Shown: positions 33,073 to 41,883 of the stretch, piece after piece
Layout of the letters: each line of letters begins with the position of its first letter
Position numbering within the stretch: position 1 is the stretch's first letter
Assembly (NCBI GenBank): GCA_012517315.1
Contig: JAAYVE010000046.1
Span: 62,001 to 126,000 of the forward strand
DNA from: Deltaproteobacteria bacterium
Lineage (GTDB): Bacteria; Desulfobacterota; Syntrophobacteria; Syntrophobacterales; Syntrophobacteraceae
DNA: 64,000 nt
Reading direction: 5' to 3'
Position numbers and translations under genes: made by a program
Notes under the pieces: model-generated
Database searches by the model: none
What the model was told of the DNA's origin: nothing
The model's input: the letters and a program-made list of their open reading frames with translations, nothing else

Positions 33073-35472
33073 ATGAGCAAATCAAGTCAAACATTCTATG
33101 GGTTCGGTCCTCCATCCCGGGGATGGCACCAGGACACGCCACTGGATACAAGGCTGCTCGGGCAGGCGGTCATCGAGCTCAATATCGCCAGGAAGAACTG
33201 TTCTATATATCCAAGCGGCCATGTTCAGCTGTCCAGAAGCATCGATCGCGCCTACCAGGCACTGATAAAGGTTCTTGAAACGGTCCCCCGGGTGACCTTG
33301 GGGTCTGCAAAGGATTGCCTGTTTGTTGGAGACCATTCCCTGGATCAGAAAAACCCGGTCTTCAAGGATTTCGCACTGGCACTCTACAGTAGAGACATGG
33401 CGGCAATCGGCTTCAGCGCCGGACTGGAGAGGGAGGAGATATTGAGTCTTTGCCGGGTTCTCACCCTGGAGACCGAAGCCATCCGTGAGGCCGGAGGAAT
33501 TGGTCCATTGATGGAGAGGACCCCGCTCCAGCATATCCACGTGCAGCCATTGGACTATACGGGGCTGCATCTCACGGAAGAAAAGGAGATCCCCGCCGCA
33601 GGGGACAAGGAAAAGAACCGGGTTTCAGTGGAGATCTGGCGTTCCTTCGTGTCGCGACTCATTTCCCATGAACTGGACGCGCACGGTCAACCGGATTACC
33701 TGGCAAAGAGGCGGAAGGTGGACCCCTCACAGGTCGCCGAACTCCTCAACAGCGGCGCACTGGATGTCAGGTCTGCCCTCGAAAGCTATGAGCACACCAT
33801 CGCGAGATACCTCCGGGAGACGACCGGTGAACAACCCATGGAGAACCTCATCTCGCTGCTTCGCGATCTCAAACCCGCCCTGAGGAGCCAGTTCCTTTCC
33901 CTGACCTTCGATCATACGGCGGGCAATGGGGACGAAAGGTTGCTGGATGCCTTCCCGTGCGATGTGGTGGTGGACATTCTCCAACAGGCGAATGAGGAGG
34001 GTAAGGAAATCTCCCCGACCCTCATTTCCCTCCTTGAAAAGCTCTCCCGTTACGAAGCGGCCCAACCGGTCAAGGCCGAAGATCAAGGTTTCCCCAAGAG
34101 GCGGGAAAACACGACCGAGCCAATGAGCCGCGAGGGAATGCACCAACTCTTTCACCGGGAATCCTATGAAACTTACGTTGACGAGGACTACAAGGCTCTC
34201 CTCAGGACGTTCATCACCTCCGGCAACACTGGAGGCGCTAAAGGGGCTGCTCCCGATCCCCCTGACCTGAATGAAGCGCCTGCACACGGCCTGCAGCGCC
34301 CGGCCCGGTTTCAGGAAGTATCCCGCAACGTTTTTGCAAGTTCGGTTGAGGATGATGAACTCAACCTGCGCCTTGCCAAGATGATCCTCGCCCTTATGGA
34401 CAGGCCTATGGATCTGGAGGATTATCGCGGCTTTTCAGGCAGGCTGATCCCGCTGGTTCCCGATCTCCTCGCCGCCGGCGAGGTGGGCGTTTGCATGGAA
34501 ACCGTCGAGATGTTCAGACGCCATGCTGGGGAAATGGCGCAAGCATTCCGAGAGGTTGCCGGCGAATGCCTTCTTGCATTCAATTCGTCTCGCATTGCGG
34601 AAGCTGCGGTGGCGGCCCTTGAGAGATGCCCTAGGGAATCCCTGGACACTGCGGTGTCTTTCGTCGCTCAGCTGGGTTCTCAATGTATTTCGAAAATCGT
34701 GCGATTGTATGCCCAGGAGGAGTATCCGAGCAAACAGGAGTCTCTTCTTCACGTCCTGGCGGGTTTCGGTGAGGAGGTTCTCGGTGAGGCGAGCAAGCTC
34801 CTGGAAAGGGAACCGGAGCATGTGGTGCGCAATGTCCTGCTGTTGATTCAAAGGACTGGTTCCACAAAGACCCACGAGGAGGCGCTTGTCCGCATCCGGG
34901 CACTCACGTCTCACGTGAGCCGGAATGTACGGCAGGACGCTCTGGTCACCATGCTGCAACTCAAAGATCCGCAGGCTGCCTTCTATCTGCGAAGGGCTTT
35001 GAAATCCATTGATTTCCGGGAGAGTCGCCAAGCGATTCTCCTGGCGGGGAACTACCGGGTTTCAGCGGTTGTGGAGGACCTGCTTCAATTGATCGTCCGG
35101 TTTCCTCTCAAGAAAAAAGCTTTCAGAAGGAACGAGGCAATCATCCAGTCGTTGGGGAGCATCGGCGATGCGCGGGCCATACCTTCTCTCAAGAACCTTG
35201 TGAGAAGGTCATGGAGCCTGCGTCCCGGTTTGTTCCGTCACATGCGGTTCATTCTCTTTTTATCCCTCTCGGGGTATCCGGGAGAGCACATCTTCCCGCT
35301 CCTGGAGACGGGGAGGGGTTGTGAGGATCCCAGGATCCGCAGGATTTGCGAGAATCTTGCCAGGAGTCCGGAAGTTCGTGTAGAGACGCAGGACGGCACT
35401 CAAGGGGAATCAGCTTTCAGGGGAGCAACCCTCTGGATTGATGGAGCCCCGGCAGAGGAGCCGATGGATTGA
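33073..35472 (+). CDS. HEAT-repeat protein with an N-terminal domain shared with the next gene
   Basis: A 799-residue soluble protein. The first 130 residues form a domain with the pattern IYPSGHVQLSRSIDRAYQAL, CLFVGDHSL and LEREEILSLCRVL, which is clearly repeated at the start of the following HD-GYP gene. A charged, low-complexity middle follows (about 330-430). From about residue 440 a series of helical pairs resembles HEAT repeats (for example RNVRQDALVTMLQLKDPQAA, SLGSIGDARAIPSLKNLV). Such repeats are protein-interaction scaffolds. No enzyme motif is visible. ATG 33073 is assigned because it begins the shared domain, although no good ribosome binding site precedes it (only a purine run). 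The HD-GYP gene begins 70 bases downstream on the same strand, so the two probably work together in second-messenger signalling. Confidence 0.7.
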   Translation: MSKSSQTFYGFGPPSRGWHQDTPLDTRLLGQAVIELNIARKNCSIYPSGHVQLSRSIDRAYQALIKVLETVPRVTLGSAKDCLFVGDHSLDQKNPVFKDFALALYSRDMAAIGFSAGLEREEILSLCRVLTLETEAIREAGGIGPLMERTPLQHIHVQPLDYTGLHLTEEKEIPAAGDKEKNRVSVEIWRSFVSRLISHELDAHGQPDYLAKRRKVDPSQVAELLNSGALDVRSALESYEHTIARYLRETTGEQPMENLISLLRDLKPALRSQFLSLTFDHTAGNGDERLLDAFPCDVVVDILQQANEEGKEISPTLISLLEKLSRYEAAQPVKAEDQGFPKRRENTTEPMSREGMHQLFHRESYETYVDEDYKALLRTFITSGNTGGAKGAAPDPPDLNEAPAHGLQRPARFQEVSRNVFASSVEDDELNLRLAKMILALMDRPMDLEDYRGFSGRLIPLVPDLLAAGEVGVCMETVEMFRRHAGEMAQAFREVAGECLLAFNSSRIAEAAVAALERCPRESLDTAVSFVAQLGSQCISKIVRLYAQEEYPSKQESLLHVLAGFGEEVLGEASKLLEREPEHVVRNVLLLIQRTGSTKTHEEALVRIRALTSHVSRNVRQDALVTMLQLKDPQAAFYLRRALKSIDFRESRQAILLAGNYRVSAVVEDLLQLIVRFPLKKKAFRRNEAIIQSLGSIGDARAIPSLKNLVRRSWSLRPGLFRHMRFILFLSLSGYPGEHIFPLLETGRGCEDPRIRRICENLARSPEVRVETQDGTQGESAFRGATLWIDGAPAEEPMD

Positions 35473-35541
35473 CCCTTTGGAGGACGGCGTGGGCCGACCC
35501 CTTCGCCGCCGAACCGACCGTCAGGGCATTTGTTTGTGGTC

Positions 35542-36790
35542 ATGAATGAAATGGTTTTTCACAAAAGTGTGGTTCAAATCCTCTCCCATTTGAACGCAGC
35601 CATCACGAATCTGCGCCTGTACCTTCAGGTTCACCCCCTGGTGTCCAGGCATCTGGAAAAGGCGTACCAGGAACTGAGGGGGGCTTCTCCGATTCAGGGG
35701 AGTATTGACTCTCTTTCTGGTGGGTGACGAATTGGTTGTGGAAAACCGATCAATCCTGGGATCAGGCCAGTCTGTTGAAAAGTTCGTCAAAATACTCCGG
35801 GAAAAAGGAGTGGAAAGGATCACGTTCTCGCAGGAAGTGACCCCAGAGGAGTTGCAGGCGCTGGTTGGCGATCTTGCGTCCAGGGAAGGGGAGTCTGTCC
35901 GGGGCTGGCCCGGCATCACGCTGGGCCGGGTGCAGGTGAGGGTCGCCGTGGAAGGGGCTGGGGAGGGAATGAACTGCGAGTCAAAGGAATGCGAGGAGAT
36001 CCTGGACACATTGTCAGGTATGGATGAGAAGGAGATCGAACGCATTAAGGAACTTTACCTTCTGGCGGAAGGACGCAAGCAAATCAGTATTCATGGTGTG
36101 GACGATTCCGTCCGAAAACTCATCTCCGAAATCCGCCGAAATCTTAATCCCCTGAGCCTGCTGGCAACGGTGAAGTGCACCGATGAGTATACCTTCACAC
36201 ATGTGGTCAACGTTTGCATCCTGACGCTCATCCAGGCGGAGAAGCTCGGCTTCGGAGGCAGGCAACTCTATGACATTGGCATGGCGTCTCTCCTCCACGA
36301 CGTGGGCAAGACGTTCATACCCGAGGAAATCCTGAGCAAACCCGGAGCCCTCACATCCGATGAGCGTGCCCTCATCGAGACGCATCCCGTTAAAGGAGGT
36401 CGCTACCTCCTGGAAGTGGGTGGAATGCCGAAAGTCGCGGTTTTGGCGGCCATGGAACACCACCTGCGATTCGACGGGTCGGGATATCCCAAGCTCTCGC
36501 CCGGATGGAAGCCGCACATCGTTGCCCAGATGATCACCATAGCCGACGTTTTCGATGCCCTGAGGAGCAGGCGTCCATACAGCGCTCCCAAGCCCATGGA
36601 AGAAATCGTGAAGATTCTCAACAAGGAGAAGGGAACGACTTTCAACCCTTATCTCGTCCGGAATTTCCTGGAAATCATTGCTCCCACAACCGTCGATTCC
36701 CATGCCGTAGCAGAGGGAGACGTCAGGAGACCCGGCCTCGCCGGGACATGCGACGCAAACGTCGCTCCGACAGAAGAAGGCTCTCTCTGA
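35542..36790 (+). pseudogene. HD-GYP-domain protein split by a single-base frameshift
   Basis: Two frames join into one protein of about 415 residues. The N-terminal piece (from ATG 35542: VVQILSHLNAAITNLRLYL, VSRHLEKAYQEL) runs out of frame at a run of six G (35681-35686). Removing one G restores RGVLTLFLVGDELVVENRSI and the frame that ends at 36790. The C-terminal part is an HD-GYP domain: CTDEYTFTHVVNVC, LLHDVGKTFIPEEIL with the HD pair, and HHLRFDGSGYPKL with the GYP motif. HD-GYP proteins hydrolyse cyclic di-GMP (or cGAMP). If the frameshift is real, translation could start inside the second frame and give a truncated HD-GYP protein without its regulatory N-terminus. If it is an assembly error, the gene is intact. 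It follows the HEAT-repeat gene and shares its N-terminal domain. Confidence 0.75.
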
Positions 36791-37136
36791 GAGGATCTGC
36801 AATAAATCCACCTTTCTTCCCAACCTCGGAATCCCAGCTGCTTTTCAACGAATATAGGCCGCACCGGTTTGGCGCAAAGTGTCACGCCTCTTCCGCGTAC
36901 CGGCGACCCGCCGTCCTCCGCCTGAATCTCAAAGGACGTTGCACGGTAAAATACCCTTCCATGCTCTAGGTTGCGGTCTCTCTCGGGATGGGGCGGCAGC
37001 AGAAAAGCCCTTTTAGGTTCTAAGAAAAATTGACAATAGTGTGTGACTTGGTTAATGCCTGCGGAAATGTTGCCTCCTGTCCTCGGCGGATCGAGTGGGG
37101 CGCTGCGGCATCAACACGCACAGAAAGGACCGCGGT
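36791..37136. other. Intergenic, promoter region of the terC-like gene
   Basis: About 345 bases with no coding signs. A TTGACA-containing promoter candidate is listed separately. Confidence 0.45.
37030..37058 (+). promoter_or_regulatory. Candidate sigma-70-type promoter for the terC-like gene
   Basis: TTGACA at 37030-37035, then a 17-base spacer and TAATGC at 37053-37058 (weak -10; TTAATG overlaps). It lies about 80 bases before the ATG at 37137 in a region otherwise rich in A+T for this window. Confidence 0.35.
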
Positions 37137-37880
37137 ATGGAGTGGATGCTGAATCCAGAATCGTGGATCGCACTGGTGACGCTCACCGGACTGGAGATCG
37201 TTTTGGGCATCGACAACATCGTCTTCATTTCCATTTTGGTGGGGAAACTCCCCGTGCCCAAACAGACCAGGGCTCGGACGGTCGGCCTGGGGCTGGCCAT
37301 GATCAGCCGCATCTTGCTGCTTTTCTCCCTCACATGGATCATGCGATTGACTCAACCGCTTTTCACGATGCTCGGCAATGAGATCTCCGGAAGGGACCTG
37401 ATCCTCATCGCTGGGGGGCTTTTTCTCCTGGTGAAGGGCACCCTGGAAATCCACGAAAGGCTGGAAGGGGGTGAGGGGCACGCCCGGGAACCTGTCGCCG
37501 CGTCCTACGCCGGTGTCCTGATCCAGATCATGATCATCGATATTGTCTTTTCCCTCGATTCTGTCATCACCGCCATCGGGATGGCCAATCAGCTCGCCAT
37601 CATGGTGGCGGCCGTCGTGATCGCGGTCGTCTTCATGATGATTGCATCGGGGAGCATCAGTCATTTTGTGGAGAGACATCCCACGGTGAAAATATTGGCT
37701 CTCAGCTTTCTTCTGCTCATCGGGTTCGCCCTGATCGTAGACGGACTGGGCCGCCACATTCCCAAGGGTTATATCTATTTCGCCATGGGATTTTCCGTGT
37801 TCGTGGAAATGCTCAATCTCCGCATGCGACGTAAAGAGGCGTCACCGGTGAAGCTACACGGACCTCACCTGGAAGAGTAA
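37137..37880 (+). CDS. TerC-family integral membrane protein
   Basis: A 247-residue protein with about seven membrane helices and the TerC signature: GLEIVLGIDNIVFISIL near the N-terminus and a matching acidic motif IDIVFSLDSVITAIGMA in the second half. These acidic intramembrane residues are thought to bind divalent metal; TerC/Alx-family proteins export manganese and aid metal loading of secreted proteins. The C-terminus is short and cytosolic. ATG 37137 (MEWMLNPESWIALV) has AAAGGA upstream and is the usual family start. It is a single-gene unit. Confidence 0.88.
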   Translation: MEWMLNPESWIALVTLTGLEIVLGIDNIVFISILVGKLPVPKQTRARTVGLGLAMISRILLLFSLTWIMRLTQPLFTMLGNEISGRDLILIAGGLFLLVKGTLEIHERLEGGEGHAREPVAASYAGVLIQIMIIDIVFSLDSVITAIGMANQLAIMVAAVVIAVVFMMIASGSISHFVERHPTVKILALSFLLLIGFALIVDGLGRHIPKGYIYFAMGFSVFVEMLNLRMRRKEASPVKLHGPHLEE

Positions 37881-38021
37881 ACGCTACCGCGTTCGCCTGA
37901 GGGAACACCCGAAATGCGGCGGTATGGACCGCTGCAGCGCTCTCTTTCTTCAATCGCGAGGGGAAACGGAGGCGGCCTGAGGCGACCGAGGGCGTGATTC
38001 AACGGTGGGCAGTGCCGAATC

Positions 38022-38492
38022 TCAGGATCGCAGGGTTGCCGTCAATCGCAGGGGAAAAAGCAAAAGATCCAGGGCATCCAAGATGTCGCGGCACACCACG
38101 TCCCCGCTGAAAAGGGCTTCCGGCGATACGCCCTCACCCAGCACGACCGCAATGCCCAGGGCGGCTTCCTTGAGCATCAGTCGATCGTTCCTGCCGTTTC
38201 CCACGGCGACACAGTGCTCGGGCCCGAGGTTGCGCAGGTATTCCCCCTTGGCTTCGGCCTGGTTTTCCAGGGGGATGACGGTGACCTGGCAGGGGACTTG
38301 GGAAAGGGAGCGGCCCACCGTCCCAAACGTGTCGGCGGTGAGCACATGGATCTTCATCTGCTGGGAGAGGGTCTTGAGGCGTTGCTCCACACCCTTTACG
38401 AGTCGCCCGTCGAGGGCGATGGTTCCGTTGTAGTCCAGCACCAGGTGTTGAAAACTCAACTGCTTGAAACCGGGAATCGTGATCTCGATCAT
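38022..38492 (-). CDS. Small HAD-superfamily protein (soluble P-type-ATPase-like)
   Basis: A 156-residue protein with the HAD core. Motif I is VLDYNGTIALDG, where the second acidic residue of the usual DxDGT is Asn. Motif II appears near VLTADTFG, and motif III/IV as CVAVGNGRNDRLMLKEAALG. The set resembles the COG4087 group, whose sequences match the P domain of P-type ATPases. Phosphatase activity is uncertain given the Asn in motif I. The ATG is the complement of 38490-38492. It is isolated on the minus strand; no partner gene is adjacent. Confidence 0.75.
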   Translation of the reverse strand: MIEITIPGFKQLSFQHLVLDYNGTIALDGRLVKGVEQRLKTLSQQMKIHVLTADTFGTVGRSLSQVPCQVTVIPLENQAEAKGEYLRNLGPEHCVAVGNGRNDRLMLKEAALGIAVVLGEGVSPEALFSGDVVCRDILDALDLLLFPLRLTATLRS

Positions 38493-38817
38493 TTGAATAC
38501 CGGGTTGATTTATCAGCCTTTTTCCCGGAGGGAATCTTTTCGATTGGGAGTGCGTCTTCCTCGATCCCCAAATTACATTGAACCCTCGATGGGAAGCAAC
38601 CCCTTAACCGACCTTTCAATCAGTCGTCTGGCTTCTTTTCTCACAGAGTCGGAGAAACGGCGAGTTTTCTCCGGCACGGCAGATCCGGGTGAGGCTGACT
38701 CACTGAGGCGAAGGGGGGATAGAGGCGCTCGAATGTAGCGCCCGAAACATTTCTATGCCGAATGATCCAGGGAGAAATCCGTCAGGTGGAAGACCGGCTT
38801 GATCTCGGCCAGCGAAG
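38493..38817. other. No gene seen
   Basis: About 325 bases between the HAD gene and the ATPase activase gene, both on the minus strand. No hairpin with a T-run was found on either strand. Confidence 0.4.
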
Positions 38818-39603
38818 TCAATCCGTGCCCGTTGCGGTCCTGGAACCGTAAACGGCTGCGCCCAAAGCCCCCAGCATGTCAGGCTCTTGGGGAACGAGAA
38901 CAGGAGTGTTCAATTGTTCCTCCAGCAACTGTTTCACGCAAGCGTTGTGGGCGACTCCCCCTGCAAAAAGGACGGGCTGCTCCACTCCAACCCGGCGGAG
39001 CATGGAGAGAGTCCTTTGGACAATGGCCATGTGCAGTCCCATGGCGATGTTTTCCGGTCTCTCCCCCCTTGCCATGAGTGAGGTAGCCTCGCTTTCGGCA
39101 AACACCGTGCACATGCTGCTGATCTGGATGCGACGGTCAGCTTGCAGGGCGAACACGCCGAAGGATTCGATGGGCACCTGGAGCGCCGTTGCCATGAATT
39201 CGAGGAACTTGCCGGTTCCGGCAGCACAGCGGTCATTCATTTCGAACCGGGAGACCTTGCCGTGAGGATCCAAGGCGATGGCTTTGGTATCCTGGCCTCC
39301 AATATCCAACACCGTGCGAACGCCTGGGAAAAGGCGGGTCGCGCCCAGGGCGTAGCCCTGGATTTCGGTGATGGTGAGAATGTTGAGATTGCTGAAAGCC
39401 TCGGCAAAAAGCTTGCGTCCATAGCCTGTCGCCACGATCTGATCCGCCCGGACGCCCTCCATGATCTTTCTGCACTGCCCGACGGGGTCGAAAGTGGTGG
39501 CTGTTTTCACCTGATGGACTCTGCTCCCGTTTTCCATCACCACCAATTCGATGGATCTCGATCCGATGTCAATGCCCGCTGTGCACATCGCACTGGAACC
39601 CAT
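38818..39603 (-). CDS. ATPase activase of the HgdC/BadG family (reductase of the double-cubane protein)
   Basis: A 261-residue ASKHA-fold ATPase of the 2-hydroxyacyl-CoA dehydratase activator family. It has TAGIDIGSRSIELV (phosphate 1), TVLDIGGQDTKAIAL (phosphate 2), the cluster-binding Cys in NDRCAAGTGKFLE and a second in ISSMCTVFAESEA, and ALFAGG-like VLFAGGVAHN (adenosine). A homodimer holds one [4Fe-4S] cluster and uses ATP hydrolysis to push a low-potential electron to its partner. The partner is encoded just upstream (39757-41031, same strand). The start is uncertain between ATG at 39603 and ATG at 39588 (MCTAGIDIG). Confidence 0.88.
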   Translation of the reverse strand: MGSSAMCTAGIDIGSRSIELVVMENGSRVHQVKTATTFDPVGQCRKIMEGVRADQIVATGYGRKLFAEAFSNLNILTITEIQGYALGATRLFPGVRTVLDIGGQDTKAIALDPHGKVSRFEMNDRCAAGTGKFLEFMATALQVPIESFGVFALQADRRIQISSMCTVFAESEATSLMARGERPENIAMGLHMAIVQRTLSMLRRVGVEQPVLFAGGVAHNACVKQLLEEQLNTPVLVPQEPDMLGALGAAVYGSRTATGTD

Positions 39604-39756
39604 AAAAGGGTGCTCCGATGTCGGGAGGCTCCCGCAACCTTGCGCAGGAGCCTCAAACGAAGGATTTGCCCCCTGCTCCCGCAAACCCGTGATCTTCCGC
39701 CGCACCAGACATCCCTTGGGGGAAGAGGGGAGAAGTGGTGGGGGAAGAGCCCAATC

Positions 39757-41031
39757 CTAGCGAATCATTTCCACGAAGGCCTCTACTCGCGTCTTCAGTT
39801 GCTCCACGTCCTCCATGCTGTAATCCGTTTCAATGGAAAGCATGGGGACTCCCGCTTCCTTTAATGCCTTGTCCACTTTGAAGGCCTCGATGGCATAGGG
39901 ATGGCAGAAGGAAAGGCCGTAGTGGATCACACCGTTCACCTGGAGCTCTTTTGCCATGGAGACGACATTGTCCAGCCGTTCCGCGTTGGGGGTGAAGCAG
40001 GCGCAGTCGATGCGCATGTAGCGATCGGCAAGGGCGTCGATCATGGCTTCAAAGGATGGGCCGTTCTCATCCACCAAGTCCCTCGTATTCCTCGTTCCGA
40101 TGCACGACTCCTCGCCCACGATGACCGCTCCCGATGATTCCACCACGAAGGGCAGCTTCCAGTTGGGCACCGCCATGGGGCACCCCGACAGCATGAGACG
40201 GGGGGTCCCCTCCGGTGCGATGCCCTGTTTCGCGTTCACGCGCTCCTCGATTTCGTCGCACAATTTGTGGATGTTTTCCGTGAAGCGGACAGGGTCGTCG
40301 TAAAAACTGATCTGGTTGACCAGGAGGACATCCCGGCCCGATATGGGTGCGGGAACTGCAGCCCGCAGCCGGTTGAGCCTCTGGAGTGCGCGCCGCCTGT
40401 CGTTGACGACCCGGATGGACTGGGAGAGCTTGGCTGCAGCGATGGTGTTCCCGGTCAACTCCTCGATCTTCTCCTTGAAACGAATGACCTCACCGCGCCA
40501 GAGATCCCTGTCACAGGCGTTCTTCATCTGAGGAATTTCCATGACATAGAGGGGAGCGTAATCAACGAAGATTTCATAAGCCTTCTTCTTTCCATCGCAG
40601 GTGGTTTCCCCCACCACCAGATCGCAGGATTCCAAGTAAGGGCACAGCCTCGACAGCTTGAAACCCACGAATGACTTGATGAGAGCACACGTGTTCCGCG
40701 GCAGGATCTTTTCCGCAGCGTCCTTGCCGATTTCCGCCCCCGCGCAAAGGCCCACCTGGATGGCATCGGCTGCCAGGACGATCTCTTCGGGGACAAACAC
40801 ACAGAACGTCCCGATGACTTTTCGCCCCTGGGCTTTGGCATCCTGCAACTCCTTGATGCGCAGCCCGTGGACTTCCGAGAGGACGAAATCGAGGTATTCC
40901 ATTCCCCGAAGCCTTCCCGTCTGACTCAAGTAAATGTCCCCGTAGAATTTTCCCAACACCTGGAGCAGTCCTGCATGGGCATCCAAATCCAAGTTCAGTT
41001 TTTCCCACATGGCCTCATAGGTGTGTGACAT
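39757..41031 (-). CDS. Double-cubane-cluster-type protein (2-hydroxyacyl-CoA dehydratase family)
   Basis: A 424-residue protein of the HgdB/FldB/BcrC superfamily. Visible features: GTFCVFVPEEIVLAADAI, GLCAGAEIG, LCPYLESCDLVVGETTCDGK, LSGCPMAVPNWKLP, GEESCIGTRN and GLSFCHPYAIEAF. The cysteines fit an iron-sulfur cluster site formed by two similar domains. True dehydratases have two different subunits, but only one is encoded here, next to one activase. That arrangement matches the double-cubane cluster proteins, which carry an [8Fe-9S] cluster and reduce small molecules such as acetylene in vitro; their natural substrate is unknown. ATG at the complement of 41029-41031 has GGAGG upstream. Confidence 0.82.
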   Translation of the reverse strand: MSHTYEAMWEKLNLDLDAHAGLLQVLGKFYGDIYLSQTGRLRGMEYLDFVLSEVHGLRIKELQDAKAQGRKVIGTFCVFVPEEIVLAADAIQVGLCAGAEIGKDAAEKILPRNTCALIKSFVGFKLSRLCPYLESCDLVVGETTCDGKKKAYEIFVDYAPLYVMEIPQMKNACDRDLWRGEVIRFKEKIEELTGNTIAAAKLSQSIRVVNDRRRALQRLNRLRAAVPAPISGRDVLLVNQISFYDDPVRFTENIHKLCDEIEERVNAKQGIAPEGTPRLMLSGCPMAVPNWKLPFVVESSGAVIVGEESCIGTRNTRDLVDENGPSFEAMIDALADRYMRIDCACFTPNAERLDNVVSMAKELQVNGVIHYGLSFCHPYAIEAFKVDKALKEAGVPMLSIETDYSMEDVEQLKTRVEAFVEMIR

Positions 41032-41883
41032 GGAACCACCTCCGAATCGTACGGGTTGGGGTAGCGATGGCTTCAAAGAAAGGAAGGACCCTGATTTCCG
41101 CCGTAGGAAGCGTTTGTGGACAGACATTCCCTTCCGACAGTATTGGAGCAGATAACTTGAGAAACATCATTGTACAAATCGATATTCTTGATTTGAGCGT
41201 TGTCTGCACATCGACAGGAGCGATGATGCTGCCGCATCCGAGGCATCGGACGCGCCGGTACAATTGGGCGGCCTTCGGAGTGGTAGCTCTCATCAATGCC
41301 TTGATCTTGCGATCGTTGATTTAAAGCCTGGCTCCTTGCATTTCTTCTTCTGGATTCCCAGGTTTCCCAAGGTTTCCAATGAAGTTCCAGGGCAAATCCT
41401 GAGAGAAACCACAATGGCAAAGGGAGGCATGCTCTGGAAGTCGCAAGATTGTAACCCGGTTTGCAGAGAGGGCGTCTTCGCGGTTCTCGGGAGTCTGCCT
41501 CTACCACACGAGTGCGAGGGATTGCTCATCCGGCTCAATACGGATCGTTTCCTCAGAGTGGAGGCGTCGCCGGAGCGTCGTGTCACTCCGTGGGGGAATC
41601 CCCAGGCTGGCTCATGATGCATCAGGGCTTGAGTCCCCTATTCAAGCTGGATGTAACGGGTCGCCTTCTGTTCGGGAATGGCTCGGCGAAAAGGGGGGGG
41701 GAGAGAGTTGCGGCTGAGATTGAGGCGGTTCTCCGGGAAACCCATGAATGCGTCCGTGATTTTGCGTGACATTTCGTCGGATATGTTTCGGTGGTTTTCT
41801 GCGCCTTGCTCTGTGGGGATGGCCCACCGTCCCTTTTAAGGAGAGGCTTTGCTGTGGGTTCGCTAAAGCATGGGTCCGCTGCG
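41032..41883. other. Long intergenic region, no firm gene
   Basis: About 850 bases between two minus-strand genes. A minus-strand frame at 41015-41296 contains a CLGC pair and could be a remnant zinc ribbon, but it has no convincing start and overlaps the double-cubane gene start. Other frames (41264-41617 plus strand) look like chance. Confidence 0.35.

Noticed and set aside
41015-41296. Small minus-strand zinc-ribbon gene
   Set aside because: It has one CxxC-like pair, but no good start, and it overlaps the start of the double-cubane gene; too weak to annotate.
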